NCBI RefSeq assembly: GCF_014698015.1
Contig: NZ_JACXBS010000002.1
Coordinates: 620,001-684,000, forward strand
From: Kocuria sp. cx-455
GTDB taxonomy: Bacteria > Actinomycetota > Actinomycetes > Actinomycetales > Micrococcaceae
Direction: 5' to 3'
DNA length: 64,000 nucleotides
Each line of letters begins with the position of its first letter. Position 1 is the first letter of the stretch. A program made the position numbers and the translations under genes. Below, in pieces: positions 1-8,600 of this stretch. The notes under the pieces are model-generated. The model saw nothing but the letters and a program-made list of their open reading frames with translations, was not told the origin of the DNA and ran no database searches.

Positions 1-1
1 G

Positions 2-316
2 CGCGAACTCGTGGAGCGGGCGCGTGAGGCCGGCGCCATGGCGTACGTGGTCAAGCCGTTCACCGTGGACGATGTGGTCCCGGCCATTGAGATCGCGATG
101 TCCCGCTTCGAGGAAATCTCCGCTCTGGAGAATGAGGTGGCGGACATGAAGGAACAGTTCGCCACGCGCAAACTCGTGGAGCGCGCCAAGTCCCTCCTGC
201 AGACCAAAATGGGCCTGTCCGAACCCGAGGCGTTCCGCTGGATTCAAAAGACCTCCATGGATCGCAGGCTGTCCATGCGTGAAGTGGCCGACGCGATCAT
301 CAACCAGGTGACCTGA
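2..316 (+). CDS. ANTAR-domain response regulator (PdtaR-like), 5' end cut by window
   Basis: Only the last ~105 codons are inside the window; the reading frame is open from base 2. The visible part holds the end of a receiver domain (AYVVKPF, with the conserved lysine of the receiver fold), a short coiled linker, and a C-terminal ANTAR RNA-binding domain (ERAKSLLQTKMGLSEPEAF followed by RLSMREVADAII). Proteins of this layout, such as M. tuberculosis PdtaR (Rv1626), are phosphorylated by a histidine kinase and bind two-hairpin RNA antiterminators. The position just upstream of polA matches the Rv1626-polA arrangement in mycobacteria. The first part of the receiver domain, with its phosphoacceptor Asp, lies outside the window. 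Confidence 0.9.
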   Translation, partial: RELVERAREAGAMAYVVKPFTVDDVVPAIEIAMSRFEEISALENEVADMKEQFATRKLVERAKSLLQTKMGLSEPEAFRWIQKTSMDRRLSMREVADAIINQVT

Positions 317-362
317 GGGCGGACTTCTCCGAGCGCCCCGGATGAACGCCTAGGATGGACGC

Positions 363-3260
363 GTGAGTGAGACGAGCGACGCCCAGAACAACCCGAGCCA
401 GGACACCCCCGCCGATCCCGTGGTGGTGATCGGGGAGAAAACCGAGTCCCCCCAATCGATCACGCTGCCCGGCACGGTGAGCCACCCGGAACGACGCCTG
501 CTCCTGATTGACGGGCATTCCCTGGCGTTCCGTGCGTTCTTCGCGCTGTCCCGCGCCGCGGAGTACGGCGGCCCGGGTTTCGTCACATCAGAGGGAGTCC
601 ACACCGAAGGTGTTTACGGGTTCGTGAACACCATGGTCAAGCTGATCCGCGATTATCAGCCGACCCACCTGGTGGTGTCCTTCGATCTCGAAGGCCCCAC
701 CCTGCGTTCCCAGGAATACGGGGACTACAAGGGCGGTCGAGACGAGACCCCCGAGGAGTTCCACGGCCAAGTGCCGAACATCGAACGCATCCTCAAAGCA
801 CTCGGCGTCCCCGTGGTCACTCTCGAGGGCTACGAGGCCGACGACGTCCTGGCCACCTTGGCCACGCGCGGCGCCTCGGAGGACTTCGAAGTGCTCGTCT
901 TCTCCGGAGACCGTGACGCGTTCCAAATGGTCAACGACCACGTCAATATCGTGTATCCGGGCCGCACCCCGTCCGATCTGCGCCGCATGGACGCCCAGGC
1001 CGTGTACGAGAAGTACAAGGTGGCGCCGCAGAACTATCCGGATCTCGCCGCCCTCACGGGTGAGCAGGCGGACAACCTACCGGGCGTGCCCGGCGTGGGC
1101 CCCGGTTTCGCGGCCAAGTGGATCGCATCCTACGGGCCCGTGGAATCCGTGCTCGAGCACGCCGACAAAATTACCGGCAAAAAGGGCGAGGCGTTGCGCG
1201 AGAACGTGGAGCTCGTGCGCCGCAATCGCAAGCTGAACCGGTTGGAAACCGACCTCGACCTCGACCTCGACTTCGCCAACGCCGCGCTCCCGGTCCCGGA
1301 CACGGACAAGGTGGACGAGGTCTTCGACGACCTCGAATTCGGCGCCGGTCTGCGCGGTCGACTTCTGGATGCCTTCGGCAATACCGGTGAGAGCGGACCC
1401 ACCTCGGACGCTCCCGCGGTGAGCGCGGTCCATCGCGTGAGCACGGCGGAAGACTGGCAGCAGTGGCTGGACGAGAACAAGGACACCCAATCGCCCGCCG
1501 TGGTGCGGCGTCTGCTGCCGGATCCCAAGGCGGCGTCGGGCGGGGAAGTCACGGCACTCGTGTTCACCGCGAACACCGCCGCCGTGGTGGATGTGATCGC
1601 CGCGGACCAGGACCTGGCCGGCGCCGTGGACCAGTGGCTCGAGGACCGCAGCGAACCGAAGATCGTGGACGGCCTCAAGGATCTGTTCCACGGCCTCGTG
1701 GACCGCGGTGTGACCCTGGACGGCGTGCACGACGACGTTCAGCTGTCCGGTTACCTCGTGCGTCCCGCGCTGCGCAGCTACGACCTCGAGGCTCAGCTCG
1801 CCCAGCACCTGGAACTCGAGGTGCCTCAGGCGGGTGACCCAGCGGCGTCGTCGGGCAAGGGCAAGGCCGCGCAGACGGAGCTGGACCTGGGCGGGGACCG
1901 AGGCCTCGAAGCGATCCCGGACGAGGTCCTGCAGCGTGAGGCGAGCCTGGGCGCGGCCTGCGCCCAGCTGAGCCGTCATTTGCGGGCGCTGCTCGAGGCG
2001 GACGGCCAACTGCCGCTGCTGCTGGATCTGGAAATGCCGCTGGCGGTGATCCTGGCGCGCATGGAGAACCTGGGTGTAGCCATCGACCGCACCGGGATCG
2101 ACCAGTTGTACAAGGACCTGCAGCAGCCCATCGACCAGAACAAGGAGCAGGCGCAGGCGCAGATCGAGGGCACGGTCAACCTGGGTTCGCCCAAGCAGTT
2201 GCAGACCGTGATGTTCGAGGAACTGGGCCTGCCCAAGACCAAGAAGACCAAGACCGGTTACACCACGGACGCCGCGGCGGTGGCGGATCTGCTGGGCCGG
2301 GTGGATCCCGAGACGCAGGGCTCCCGGTTCCTGGTGGCGCTCATGAACTGGCGCGAGTACTCCAAGCTCAAGCAGATCGTGGAGGGATTGCGCAAGGCCA
2401 TTGCCGAGGACGGCCGGATCCATACGACCTACATGCAGACCGTGGCGGCCACCGGGCGGTTGTCCTCGACCGACCCCAACCTGCAGAACATCCCGGTGCG
2501 CACCGAACAGGGTCAACGCATTCGCAACGTGTTCGTGGTCGGATCGGATGAGGAAGGCCCGTTCGAGACCCTCATGACCGCGGATTACTCGCAAATCGAA
2601 ATGCGCATCATGGCGCATTTGTCCGGGGACGAGGCCCTCATCGAGGCGTTCCGCGCGGGGGAGGACCTGCACCGTTTTGTGGGCTCGCGCGTTTTCAACG
2701 TGACACCCGAAGAGGTCACCCCGCAGATGCGCTCCAAGGTCAAGGCCATGAGCTACGGACTGGTGTACGGGCTCAGCTCCTACGGACTGTCCCAGCAGCT
2801 CAACATTCCCGTGGATGAGGCGCGGACCATGATGAGCGAATATTTCGAGCGCTTCGGTGGGGTGCGCGACTTCCTACGCGGTGTCGTGGACGAAGCCCGC
2901 GAGAAGGGCTACACCGAGACCATTGACGGCAGACGCCGCTATCTCCCGGACCTCACGAGCGACAATCGGCTGGCTCGCCAGTCCGCCGAGCGCGCGGCCC
3001 TCAACGCTCCCATTCAAGGCTCCGCCGCGGACATCATCAAGAAGGCGATGATCGGGGTGGATCGCGCCCTGGGCGAGCAGGAGCTGCGTTCCCGCGTGCT
3101 GCTGCAGGTCCATGACGAACTGATCGTGGAGGTCGCACCCGGAGAGGCCGACGCCGTGGAGAAGATCCTGCGCGACGAAATGGCGGGTGCCGCAGAATTA
3201 ACGGTTCCACTGGACATCAACGTGGGCACCGGCCGCACGTGGCAACAGGCCGCGCACTAG
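363..3260 (+). CDS. polA: DNA polymerase I
   Basis: This 965-residue family A polymerase fills repair gaps and removes RNA primers. An N-terminal 5' nuclease domain (about 45-340) contains LLLIDGHSLAFRAFF, EGYEADDVLATLA, FSGDRDAFQMV and the helix-hairpin-helix segment LPGVPGVGPGFAAKW. The polymerase domain (about 560-965) has motif A (DYSQIEMRI, near 741), the O-helix region (KAMSYGLVYGLSSYGLS) and motif C (VHDE, near 916). The middle 3'-5' exonuclease-like domain lacks a recognisable DxE motif, as is usual in actinobacterial PolA, so proofreading is probably absent. The GTG start is 46 bases after the preceding gene. An N-terminal extension of about 40 residues precedes the nuclease fold. 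Confidence 0.97.
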   Translation: MSETSDAQNNPSQDTPADPVVVIGEKTESPQSITLPGTVSHPERRLLLIDGHSLAFRAFFALSRAAEYGGPGFVTSEGVHTEGVYGFVNTMVKLIRDYQPTHLVVSFDLEGPTLRSQEYGDYKGGRDETPEEFHGQVPNIERILKALGVPVVTLEGYEADDVLATLATRGASEDFEVLVFSGDRDAFQMVNDHVNIVYPGRTPSDLRRMDAQAVYEKYKVAPQNYPDLAALTGEQADNLPGVPGVGPGFAAKWIASYGPVESVLEHADKITGKKGEALRENVELVRRNRKLNRLETDLDLDLDFANAALPVPDTDKVDEVFDDLEFGAGLRGRLLDAFGNTGESGPTSDAPAVSAVHRVSTAEDWQQWLDENKDTQSPAVVRRLLPDPKAASGGEVTALVFTANTAAVVDVIAADQDLAGAVDQWLEDRSEPKIVDGLKDLFHGLVDRGVTLDGVHDDVQLSGYLVRPALRSYDLEAQLAQHLELEVPQAGDPAASSGKGKAAQTELDLGGDRGLEAIPDEVLQREASLGAACAQLSRHLRALLEADGQLPLLLDLEMPLAVILARMENLGVAIDRTGIDQLYKDLQQPIDQNKEQAQAQIEGTVNLGSPKQLQTVMFEELGLPKTKKTKTGYTTDAAAVADLLGRVDPETQGSRFLVALMNWREYSKLKQIVEGLRKAIAEDGRIHTTYMQTVAATGRLSSTDPNLQNIPVRTEQGQRIRNVFVVGSDEEGPFETLMTADYSQIEMRIMAHLSGDEALIEAFRAGEDLHRFVGSRVFNVTPEEVTPQMRSKVKAMSYGLVYGLSSYGLSQQLNIPVDEARTMMSEYFERFGGVRDFLRGVVDEAREKGYTETIDGRRRYLPDLTSDNRLARQSAERAALNAPIQGSAADIIKKAMIGVDRALGEQELRSRVLLQVHDELIVEVAPGEADAVEKILRDEMAGAAELTVPLDINVGTGRTWQQAAH

Positions 3261-3293
3261 AACCAGTCAACGTCACCCAGGAGTCATTCCCGC

Positions 3294-4688
3294 ATGAACA
3301 CGCACCCGGCCCACGAATCCCGCTCCGAGCAGTACAGCGCCAAGGGCAACACCTACCAGGTGAAGACTTTCGGCGCGGGGTCGGGCGGAATCGCCGAGAA
3401 CCCGGAAGCAGTCGAGTGGTTGCGCGCGGTCAACCAGGGTTTCCACGGCCCGGAGCCCTCCGAACAGTCCCTCGAAAGGGATCTCAAGTGGCTGCACGGC
3501 GAACGCGTCCGCCTGCGCGCCGTCCACAGCCAGGACCCGGTGCCGACCGCGGCTCTGGGTGAGCAGCGACCCGTGGCCACATACTGCTCGTGGGATTCGA
3601 GCCTCACCCTGGGCGCGGAAACGCAGCTGCCCGCGTGGTTGGTGTCCGAGGTGACGGTGCGGCCCACGCATGCCCGCCGCGGGATCCTGCGCCGCATGAT
3701 GACCACCGATCTCACGGAAGCGCACCGGGCAGGGTTCCCGATCGCCGCGCTTACGGCCTCCGAAGCGACCATTTACGGCCGGTTCGGGTTCGGGGCGGGC
3801 ACGTTCAACACCGAGGTCGCGGTGGCCGCGGAATCCGGCTTAAAGCTCAAGGCCCCGTCCGTGGGTCGCGTGGAAATGGCCGACAACAAGGCGCTCGCGC
3901 AGCTGGCGCCGGACATCTTCGAGAAGTTCCACCAGCTCACCCCCGGTTCGCTGAGGCGCACCGGCAAGTGGTGGGATTATGTCAGCGGCCAGTACGACTG
4001 GCATGCGGGCAAGGCCGATCCCGAGATCCGCACGGCGGTCCACTACGACGAGAACGACCGGGCGGACGGCTACGTCAGCTACAAGTTCGTGCGCGGGAGT
4101 GGTTTCAAGGGCACCCTAGAAGTGGTGGACCTGGTCTCACCCAGCGCCCAGGTGCGCATCGCGCTGTGGGAGTACCTGTGCGGCTTGGACCTGGTCACCG
4201 AGGTGCGTCACCCCAATGCCCAAATGGAGGACCCCTTGATGTGGGGCATGGTCGACATGGCCGACTACGAGGTGCGCAAGCGGTACGAGCGGCTGTGGTT
4301 GCGCATCCTGGACCCGGTCGCCGCGCTGTCTGCGCGCCCCTACCGTTCGCACCGGGCGTTGACGATTTCACTGGTGGATTCGCTGGGTTTCGCGGACGGC
4401 GTGTACACCATCGACACGACCGGCCAGCGGCCGGTCGTGGAGCGGACGGGAGACCGGCCACGCACGGACGACGACGCCGCCGGTAAGTCCATGCCGCGCG
4501 TCGAGTTGCCGGACGAGGCGGACGTCGCCATGAACATCGACTCCCTGGGTTCGCTGTACTTGGGGGCCGTCAAGGCGTCCACGCTGTATTACGCGGGACT
4601 GATCAAGGTACGGGATCTGGCGGCACTGGATGACCTGCAATCGCTGATGTCCACCTCTGAACACCCGTACTGCATCTCCCCGTTCTAG
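3294..4688 (+). CDS. Eis-family GNAT N-acetyltransferase
   Basis: Predicted acetyl-CoA-dependent N-acetyltransferase of the Eis (enhanced intracellular survival) family; Eis of M. tuberculosis acetylates aminoglycosides and host proteins at several amines. Visible hallmarks are the acetyl-CoA-binding stretch VRPTHARRGILRRMM, the segment ASEATIYGRFGFG carrying the tyrosine that acts as general acid in Eis, an SCP2-like C-terminal half, and a protein ending in Phe (PYCISPF), whose terminal carboxylate is the catalytic base in Eis. At 464 residues it is longer than typical Eis (about 400), mainly through an inserted acidic segment near residue 385. ATG start, with GGAG about 10 bases upstream. 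It follows polA by 33 bases and may share its transcript. The natural substrate is unknown. Confidence 0.88.
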   Translation: MNTHPAHESRSEQYSAKGNTYQVKTFGAGSGGIAENPEAVEWLRAVNQGFHGPEPSEQSLERDLKWLHGERVRLRAVHSQDPVPTAALGEQRPVATYCSWDSSLTLGAETQLPAWLVSEVTVRPTHARRGILRRMMTTDLTEAHRAGFPIAALTASEATIYGRFGFGAGTFNTEVAVAAESGLKLKAPSVGRVEMADNKALAQLAPDIFEKFHQLTPGSLRRTGKWWDYVSGQYDWHAGKADPEIRTAVHYDENDRADGYVSYKFVRGSGFKGTLEVVDLVSPSAQVRIALWEYLCGLDLVTEVRHPNAQMEDPLMWGMVDMADYEVRKRYERLWLRILDPVAALSARPYRSHRALTISLVDSLGFADGVYTIDTTGQRPVVERTGDRPRTDDDAAGKSMPRVELPDEADVAMNIDSLGSLYLGAVKASTLYYAGLIKVRDLAALDDLQSLMSTSEHPYCISPF

Positions 4689-4693
4689 GCTGC

Positions 4694-4722
4694 TTGAACC
4701 GCTTGTCCTTCAAGCCTAAGAT
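4694..4722 (+). promoter_or_regulatory. Promoter of rpsA (sigma-70 type)
   Basis: TTGAAC (4694-4699) and TAAGAT (4717-4722) are separated by exactly 17 bases, giving a likely start near 4729 and a leader of about 113 bases before rpsA. Inverted 7-base arms GCTTGAA and TTCAAGC (4692-4698 and 4709-4715) lie across the -35 element; they may be the end of the preceding transcript or an operator. Confidence 0.6.
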
Positions 4723-4841
4723 AGAGCAGTGCGTCTTCATTTGCGCGCCCAAAGCACGTTTCGTTCACCGCATCCCGGGCCTTACAAGGTCCCAGCAGTG
4801 GGCACTGACCATTCAAACTAATCCATCGGAGTCCCTACTAC

Positions 4842-6314
4842 ATGACCACCACCACCCCGCAGGTTGCCGTCAACGACATCGGAACTGAGGAGGATTTCCT
4901 CGCCGCTGTCGACGCGACCATTAAGTACTTCAACGACGGCGACCTCGTGGAAGGCACCGTCGTCAAGGTCGACCGCGACGAGGTCCTCTTGGACATCGGC
5001 TACAAGACCGAAGGCGTCATTCCCTCTCGCGAGCTGTCCATCAAGCACGACATCAACCCTGACGATGTTGTTGCCGTGGGTGATGAGGTCGAGGCTCTGG
5101 TTCTCACCAAAGAGGACAAAGAAGGTCGCCTGATCCTCTCCAAGAAGCGCGCTCAGTACGAGCGTGCCTGGGGCGACATCGAGAAGGTCAAGGAAGAAGA
5201 CGGCGTCGTCACCGGCACCGTCATCGAGGTCGTCAAGGGTGGCCTCATCCTGGACATCGGCCTGCGCGGCTTCTTGCCCGCCTCCCTGGTCGAGATGCGT
5301 CGCGTCCGCGATCTGGCCCCCTACATCGGCCAGCAGCTCGAAGCCAAGATCATCGAGCTGGACAAGAACCGCAACAACGTGGTGCTGTCGCGCCGCGCGT
5401 GGCTCGAGCAGACCCAGTCCGAGGTTCGCGCCAACTTCCTGCAGCAGCTGCAGAAGGGCCAGGTTCGCACCGGCACCGTCTCCTCCATCGTCAACTTCGG
5501 TGCCTTCGTGGACCTCGGTGGCGTGGACGGCCTGGTGCACGTGTCCGAGCTGTCCTGGAAGCACATCGACCACCCCTCCGAGGTTGTCGAGGTTGGCCAG
5601 GAGGTCACCGTCGAGGTCCTCGACGTGGACATGGACCGCGAGCGTGTTTCGCTGTCGCTGAAGGCAACCCAGGAAGATCCCTGGCAGCTGTTCGCACGCA
5701 CCCACGCCCTGGGCCAGGTTGTCCCGGGCAAGGTCACCAAGCTGGTTCCCTTCGGCGCGTTCGTGCGCGTGGAAGACGGCATCGAGGGCCTGGTGCACAT
5801 CTCCGAGCTGGCGCAGCGCCACGTGGACATGGCCGAGCAGGTCGTCTCCGTCAACGAAGAGCTGTTCGTCAAGGTCATCGACATCGACCTGGACCGCCGC
5901 CGCATCTCGCTGTCCCTGAAGCAGGCCAATGAGGGTGTGGACCCCGAGTCCACCGAGTTCGATCCCGCTCAGTACGGCATGGCTGCCGAGTACGACGAGC
6001 AGGGCAACTACAAGTACCCCGAGGGCTTCGATCCCGAGACCAACGAGTGGATCGAAGGCTACGAGGAACAGCGCGCAGCGTGGGAGCAGCAGTACGCAGA
6101 CGCTCAGGCTCGCTGGGAAGCCCACAAGGAGCAGGTGCAGAAGCACCTGGCCGAGGATCAGGAAGCCGCGGTTTCCTCCTCCAACTCCAGCAGCAGCACC
6201 AGCGGCCCCGCCGCTCCGACCAGCTACTCCTCCGAGGCTCCGGCCGAGGACGCAGGCACCTTGGCTTCGGACGAAGCCCTCGCTGCTCTGCGCGAGAAGT
6301 TGACCGGCCACTGA
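4842..6314 (+). CDS. rpsA: 30S ribosomal protein S1
   Basis: This 490-residue protein binds mRNA on the small ribosomal subunit and supports initiation on weak ribosome-binding sites. Four S1/OB-fold repeats are visible at about 30-100, 120-185, 205-275 and 290-360; the last two carry the canonical NFGAFVDLGGVDGLVHVSEL and PFGAFVRVEDGIEGLVHISEL type signatures. Actinobacterial S1 normally has four repeats rather than the six of E. coli. The C-terminal 110 residues are charged and serine-rich, probably disordered. ATG start with GGAG 11 bases upstream. It has its own promoter and a strong terminator, so it is probably monocistronic. Confidence 0.98.
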   Translation: MTTTTPQVAVNDIGTEEDFLAAVDATIKYFNDGDLVEGTVVKVDRDEVLLDIGYKTEGVIPSRELSIKHDINPDDVVAVGDEVEALVLTKEDKEGRLILSKKRAQYERAWGDIEKVKEEDGVVTGTVIEVVKGGLILDIGLRGFLPASLVEMRRVRDLAPYIGQQLEAKIIELDKNRNNVVLSRRAWLEQTQSEVRANFLQQLQKGQVRTGTVSSIVNFGAFVDLGGVDGLVHVSELSWKHIDHPSEVVEVGQEVTVEVLDVDMDRERVSLSLKATQEDPWQLFARTHALGQVVPGKVTKLVPFGAFVRVEDGIEGLVHISELAQRHVDMAEQVVSVNEELFVKVIDIDLDRRRISLSLKQANEGVDPESTEFDPAQYGMAAEYDEQGNYKYPEGFDPETNEWIEGYEEQRAAWEQQYADAQARWEAHKEQVQKHLAEDQEAAVSSSNSSSSTSGPAAPTSYSSEAPAEDAGTLASDEALAALREKLTGH

Positions 6315-6361
6315 TGCACGGATAGCTCGCACCGCTCCGGCGGTACGGGCCTCATGACTAG

Positions 6362-6394
6362 CAGAACCCCGCACGGACTCCGTGCGGGGTTCTG
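6362..6394 (+). terminator. Intrinsic terminator after rpsA
   Basis: Nearly perfect hairpin with 16-base complementary arms (6362-6377 and 6379-6394, CAGAACCCCGC type) in the convergent gap between rpsA and the minus-strand yigZ gene. It is symmetric and could serve both strands. Confidence 0.85.
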
Positions 6395-6474
6395 TCGTAT
6401 CCGGCGCACGTGTGTAACCGAGCGCGACAACAACCGGGATGAGCCACGGAGTTCAGTGCCCGGGGGAGTGGGTT

Positions 6475-7173
6475 TCAGAGCAGGGCAATGTCGTACCAGT
6501 CGACGCCCCCGAGGTGCGGGGTGTACTGTCCCGCGGTCAGCGAGGTCACGGTATCCAGGGCAGCGCGGACATCGAACTCCCGATCGGGAACCGCGAGAGT
6601 GAGCACAGCGGCGTCGGCGGCGTAGCGGGTGGGCAGCACTGCGAAGCCGGCCGCGCGCACGTCGGCCTCCACACGGCCTGCGTCCGCGTGGGCCAAGCGG
6701 ACCGTGAGGGAGCGGGAGCGCATGCGTGTCTTGAGAGGGGCGGTCTCGAGCGCTGCGGTCACGCTCCCGGAGTATGCGCGTATCAGGCCACCGGCACCGA
6801 GTTTGACCCCGCCGAACCAGCGAACCACCACGGCGCAGATGTCGGAGAGGTCACCGTGGAGCCGCTGTTCGCGCTGGAAGGGCACCTTATGAGCGCTCAA
6901 GGCCTGCATGATGGGCATACCTGCGGTTCCGGACGGTTCACCGTCGTCGGAACTGCGAGCCGTCTAGCGGGCGGGTCCGATGATGAAGGCCGAACAATGG
7001 TGGCGGGCATCGCGGTACTGGGCCCTGGTCTCGGCAATGAAGTCGCGGGCGGATGTTTGCGAGTCAACCCGTTTCAAGAGCGTGAGGAAGCGAGATTTCT
7101 TGATCTCGATTTCGTGGGTGTGCACTGAGGTCGCGCCCAGCACCGTGTAGGACACATACGGGTCGGTGGGCAT
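6475..7173 (-). pseudogene. YigZ/IMPACT-family protein interrupted by an in-frame TAG
   Basis: Two open segments lie in the same frame on the minus strand, separated by one TAG codon at 6966-6964. The first (from ATG 7173) encodes the family N-terminus, with IKKSRFLTLLKRVDS and DARHHCSAFIIGP. The second resumes with SSDDGEPSGTAG and VVRWFGGVKLGAGGLIRAYS, both signature motifs of the UPF0029/IMPACT family, and continues through the usual C-terminal domain. Apart from the stop the frame is intact and the total length (232 codons) is normal. A single C to T change from a CAG codon would explain it. Family members are associated with translation regulation in eukaryotes; the bacterial role is unclear. 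Either a recent nonsense mutation, a sequencing error, or readthrough. Confidence 0.85.
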
Positions 7174-7278
7174 GGACTCCAGTCTAGGGTGCGGCCCCTC
7201 AGCCCAGATAGGCAGACTAAGCAAATTCCCAGGAAATGCCCGCGGTGAGTCTTGCGTCACACCCGTGCTGGGAGGAAC

Positions 7279-7791
7279 ATGGCTGCACTGGCACTGGAGA
7301 AAGCGGTACTCACTATGAGCATGACAACGCGGCGTGACGAATCCCAGGGTTCATCGGCACGGAATCGAGAAATCGACCCAGAGGTTGACAATCACGTCAG
7401 GAAATTGCTGACGCTGACCATTGTGTCCGGCGTTCTGTACCTCACGACCATCATCACCAACATCATCACCGGGCAGATCACGCACAAGGCCTTCGAGGAT
7501 GCGCCGTTCGGAGCGCCACCCGAGGGTTTGTACTGGGTTGGCGCGGTGGTGGGCCTCATCCTGCTCGTGGGGATGTACATGGCCGTGTACATTCCGCTGC
7601 GCAAGCGGCTGCGTGAGGGTTGGTATGCGGGCGCGGTGTTCGCGACCGTGGGGCTGATTCACGCGGCATTGTCTGCGGTGGTGGCACCGGGAAACCTCCT
7701 CCTCGGCCTCCCCGGAATTGCTTTGGTGGTGGTCAACGGGATCTGGCTGTTCATTGCATTCCGCCCGGGAGTGCGCGAAGGGCTCGGCTGA
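7279..7791 (+). CDS. Four-helix membrane protein of unknown function
   Basis: No family recognised. About 170 residues: a polar N-terminus of roughly 40 residues, then four hydrophobic segments (LLTLTIVSGVLYLTTIITNI, YWVGAVVGLILLVGMYMAVY, GAVFATVGLIHAALSAV, LLLGLPGIALVVVNGIWLFI). Between helices 1 and 2 is a short loop rich in Gly/Pro (DAPFGAPPEGLY). The chosen ATG at 7279 follows GGAGG but with only 3 bases spacing; ATG at 7315 (MSMTTRR) is an equally reasonable start. It stands alone between the divergent yigZ remnant and coaE. Such small proteins are common in actinobacteria and are often annotated only as integral membrane proteins. Confidence 0.7.
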   Translation: MAALALEKAVLTMSMTTRRDESQGSSARNREIDPEVDNHVRKLLTLTIVSGVLYLTTIITNIITGQITHKAFEDAPFGAPPEGLYWVGAVVGLILLVGMYMAVYIPLRKRLREGWYAGAVFATVGLIHAALSAVVAPGNLLLGLPGIALVVVNGIWLFIAFRPGVREGLG

Positions 7792-7943
7792 TCCCGGGTC
7801 ACGCGGTGGCGAGGGAGCGACGAAATGTTCGGAACGCGCGGTGACCTCCGGCGAGAATGAGCAGATGTCCGGACGGTCGGAACTGACCGGTACAGTGGTG
7901 GATCGAAAGCCAACCTCAGAACGCTGCTCAGGGGAGGTCGCTC

Positions 7944-8570
7944 GTGGGTGACGGTGTGTCGCGGGCCAACACTCGACCCGTGGAGACGGTGGGTCTCACC
8001 GGGGGGATTGCCTCCGGTAAGTCCACCGTCTCTCGACGCCTGGCGGAGCTGGGAGCCGTGGTGATCGACGCCGATGCCATTGCCAGGGACCTCCAGAAAC
8101 CGGGGCAACGGGGGCTCACCGCGATCCGCGAACACTTCGGTGAATCGGTGATTGATCCGGTCACCGGTGAGCTGTTGCGACAGGAACTGGCACGTGTCGT
8201 GTTCAACGATGAACTGCAACTCGAAACTTTGAACGGCATGATCCACCCGATGGTTCGGGAGGAAACCGCTCGGCTGATCGAGCAGGCCGCGCCCGGATCG
8301 GTCATTGTCTTCGATATGCCGCTCCTCGTGGAGACCGGCCAGCACGCGGACATGGACCAGGTCCTGGTGGTCGAGGCACCACTCGAAGAACGGGTTCGTC
8401 GCCTGGTTGCTGATAGGGGCATGGACCCCGATCACGCACGTCGGCGCATTGCGGCCCAGGCCACCGACGAGCAGCGGCTGGCCGCCGCAACCACCGTGTT
8501 CGACAACTCGGGCTCGATCGAGGACCTCCTGAGTCAGGTCGATGCTTGGTGGCGTCAGCAAGGCGAATAG
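7944..8570 (+). CDS. coaE: Dephospho-CoA kinase
   Basis: This 208-residue enzyme phosphorylates dephospho-CoA at the 3'-hydroxyl, the last step of coenzyme A synthesis. The P-loop GGIASGKST sits at residues 20-28, followed by the DADAIARDL substrate motif, IHPMV, and the lid region with RRRIAAQATDEQR. Unlike M. tuberculosis CoaE, no C-terminal UPF0157 domain is fused. The GTG start is supported by a strong GGGGAGG six bases upstream. It lies 30 bases before uvrB; coaE between rpsA and uvrB is conserved in actinobacteria. Confidence 0.96.
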   Translation: MGDGVSRANTRPVETVGLTGGIASGKSTVSRRLAELGAVVIDADAIARDLQKPGQRGLTAIREHFGESVIDPVTGELLRQELARVVFNDELQLETLNGMIHPMVREETARLIEQAAPGSVIVFDMPLLVETGQHADMDQVLVVEAPLEERVRRLVADRGMDPDHARRRIAAQATDEQRLAAATTVFDNSGSIEDLLSQVDAWWRQQGE

Positions 8571-8600
8571 CGTGTCGGAGGTGACGCGTAGTCTGGTGGC

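Noticed and set aside
28-316. A free-standing small gene at the window start
   Set aside because: The frame is open to the edge and the domain order fits the C-terminal part of an ANTAR regulator, so it is a truncated gene.
6918-6964. A frameshift in the yigZ-like gene
   Set aside because: Both halves are in the same reading frame; the interval of 15 codons contains one TAG and no length change, so it is a nonsense codon.
8560-8600. A LexA (SOS) box before uvrB or uvrA
   Set aside because: No TCGAAC-N4-GTTCGA-like site was found upstream of either gene by eye. A matrix search would be needed to exclude a weak site.
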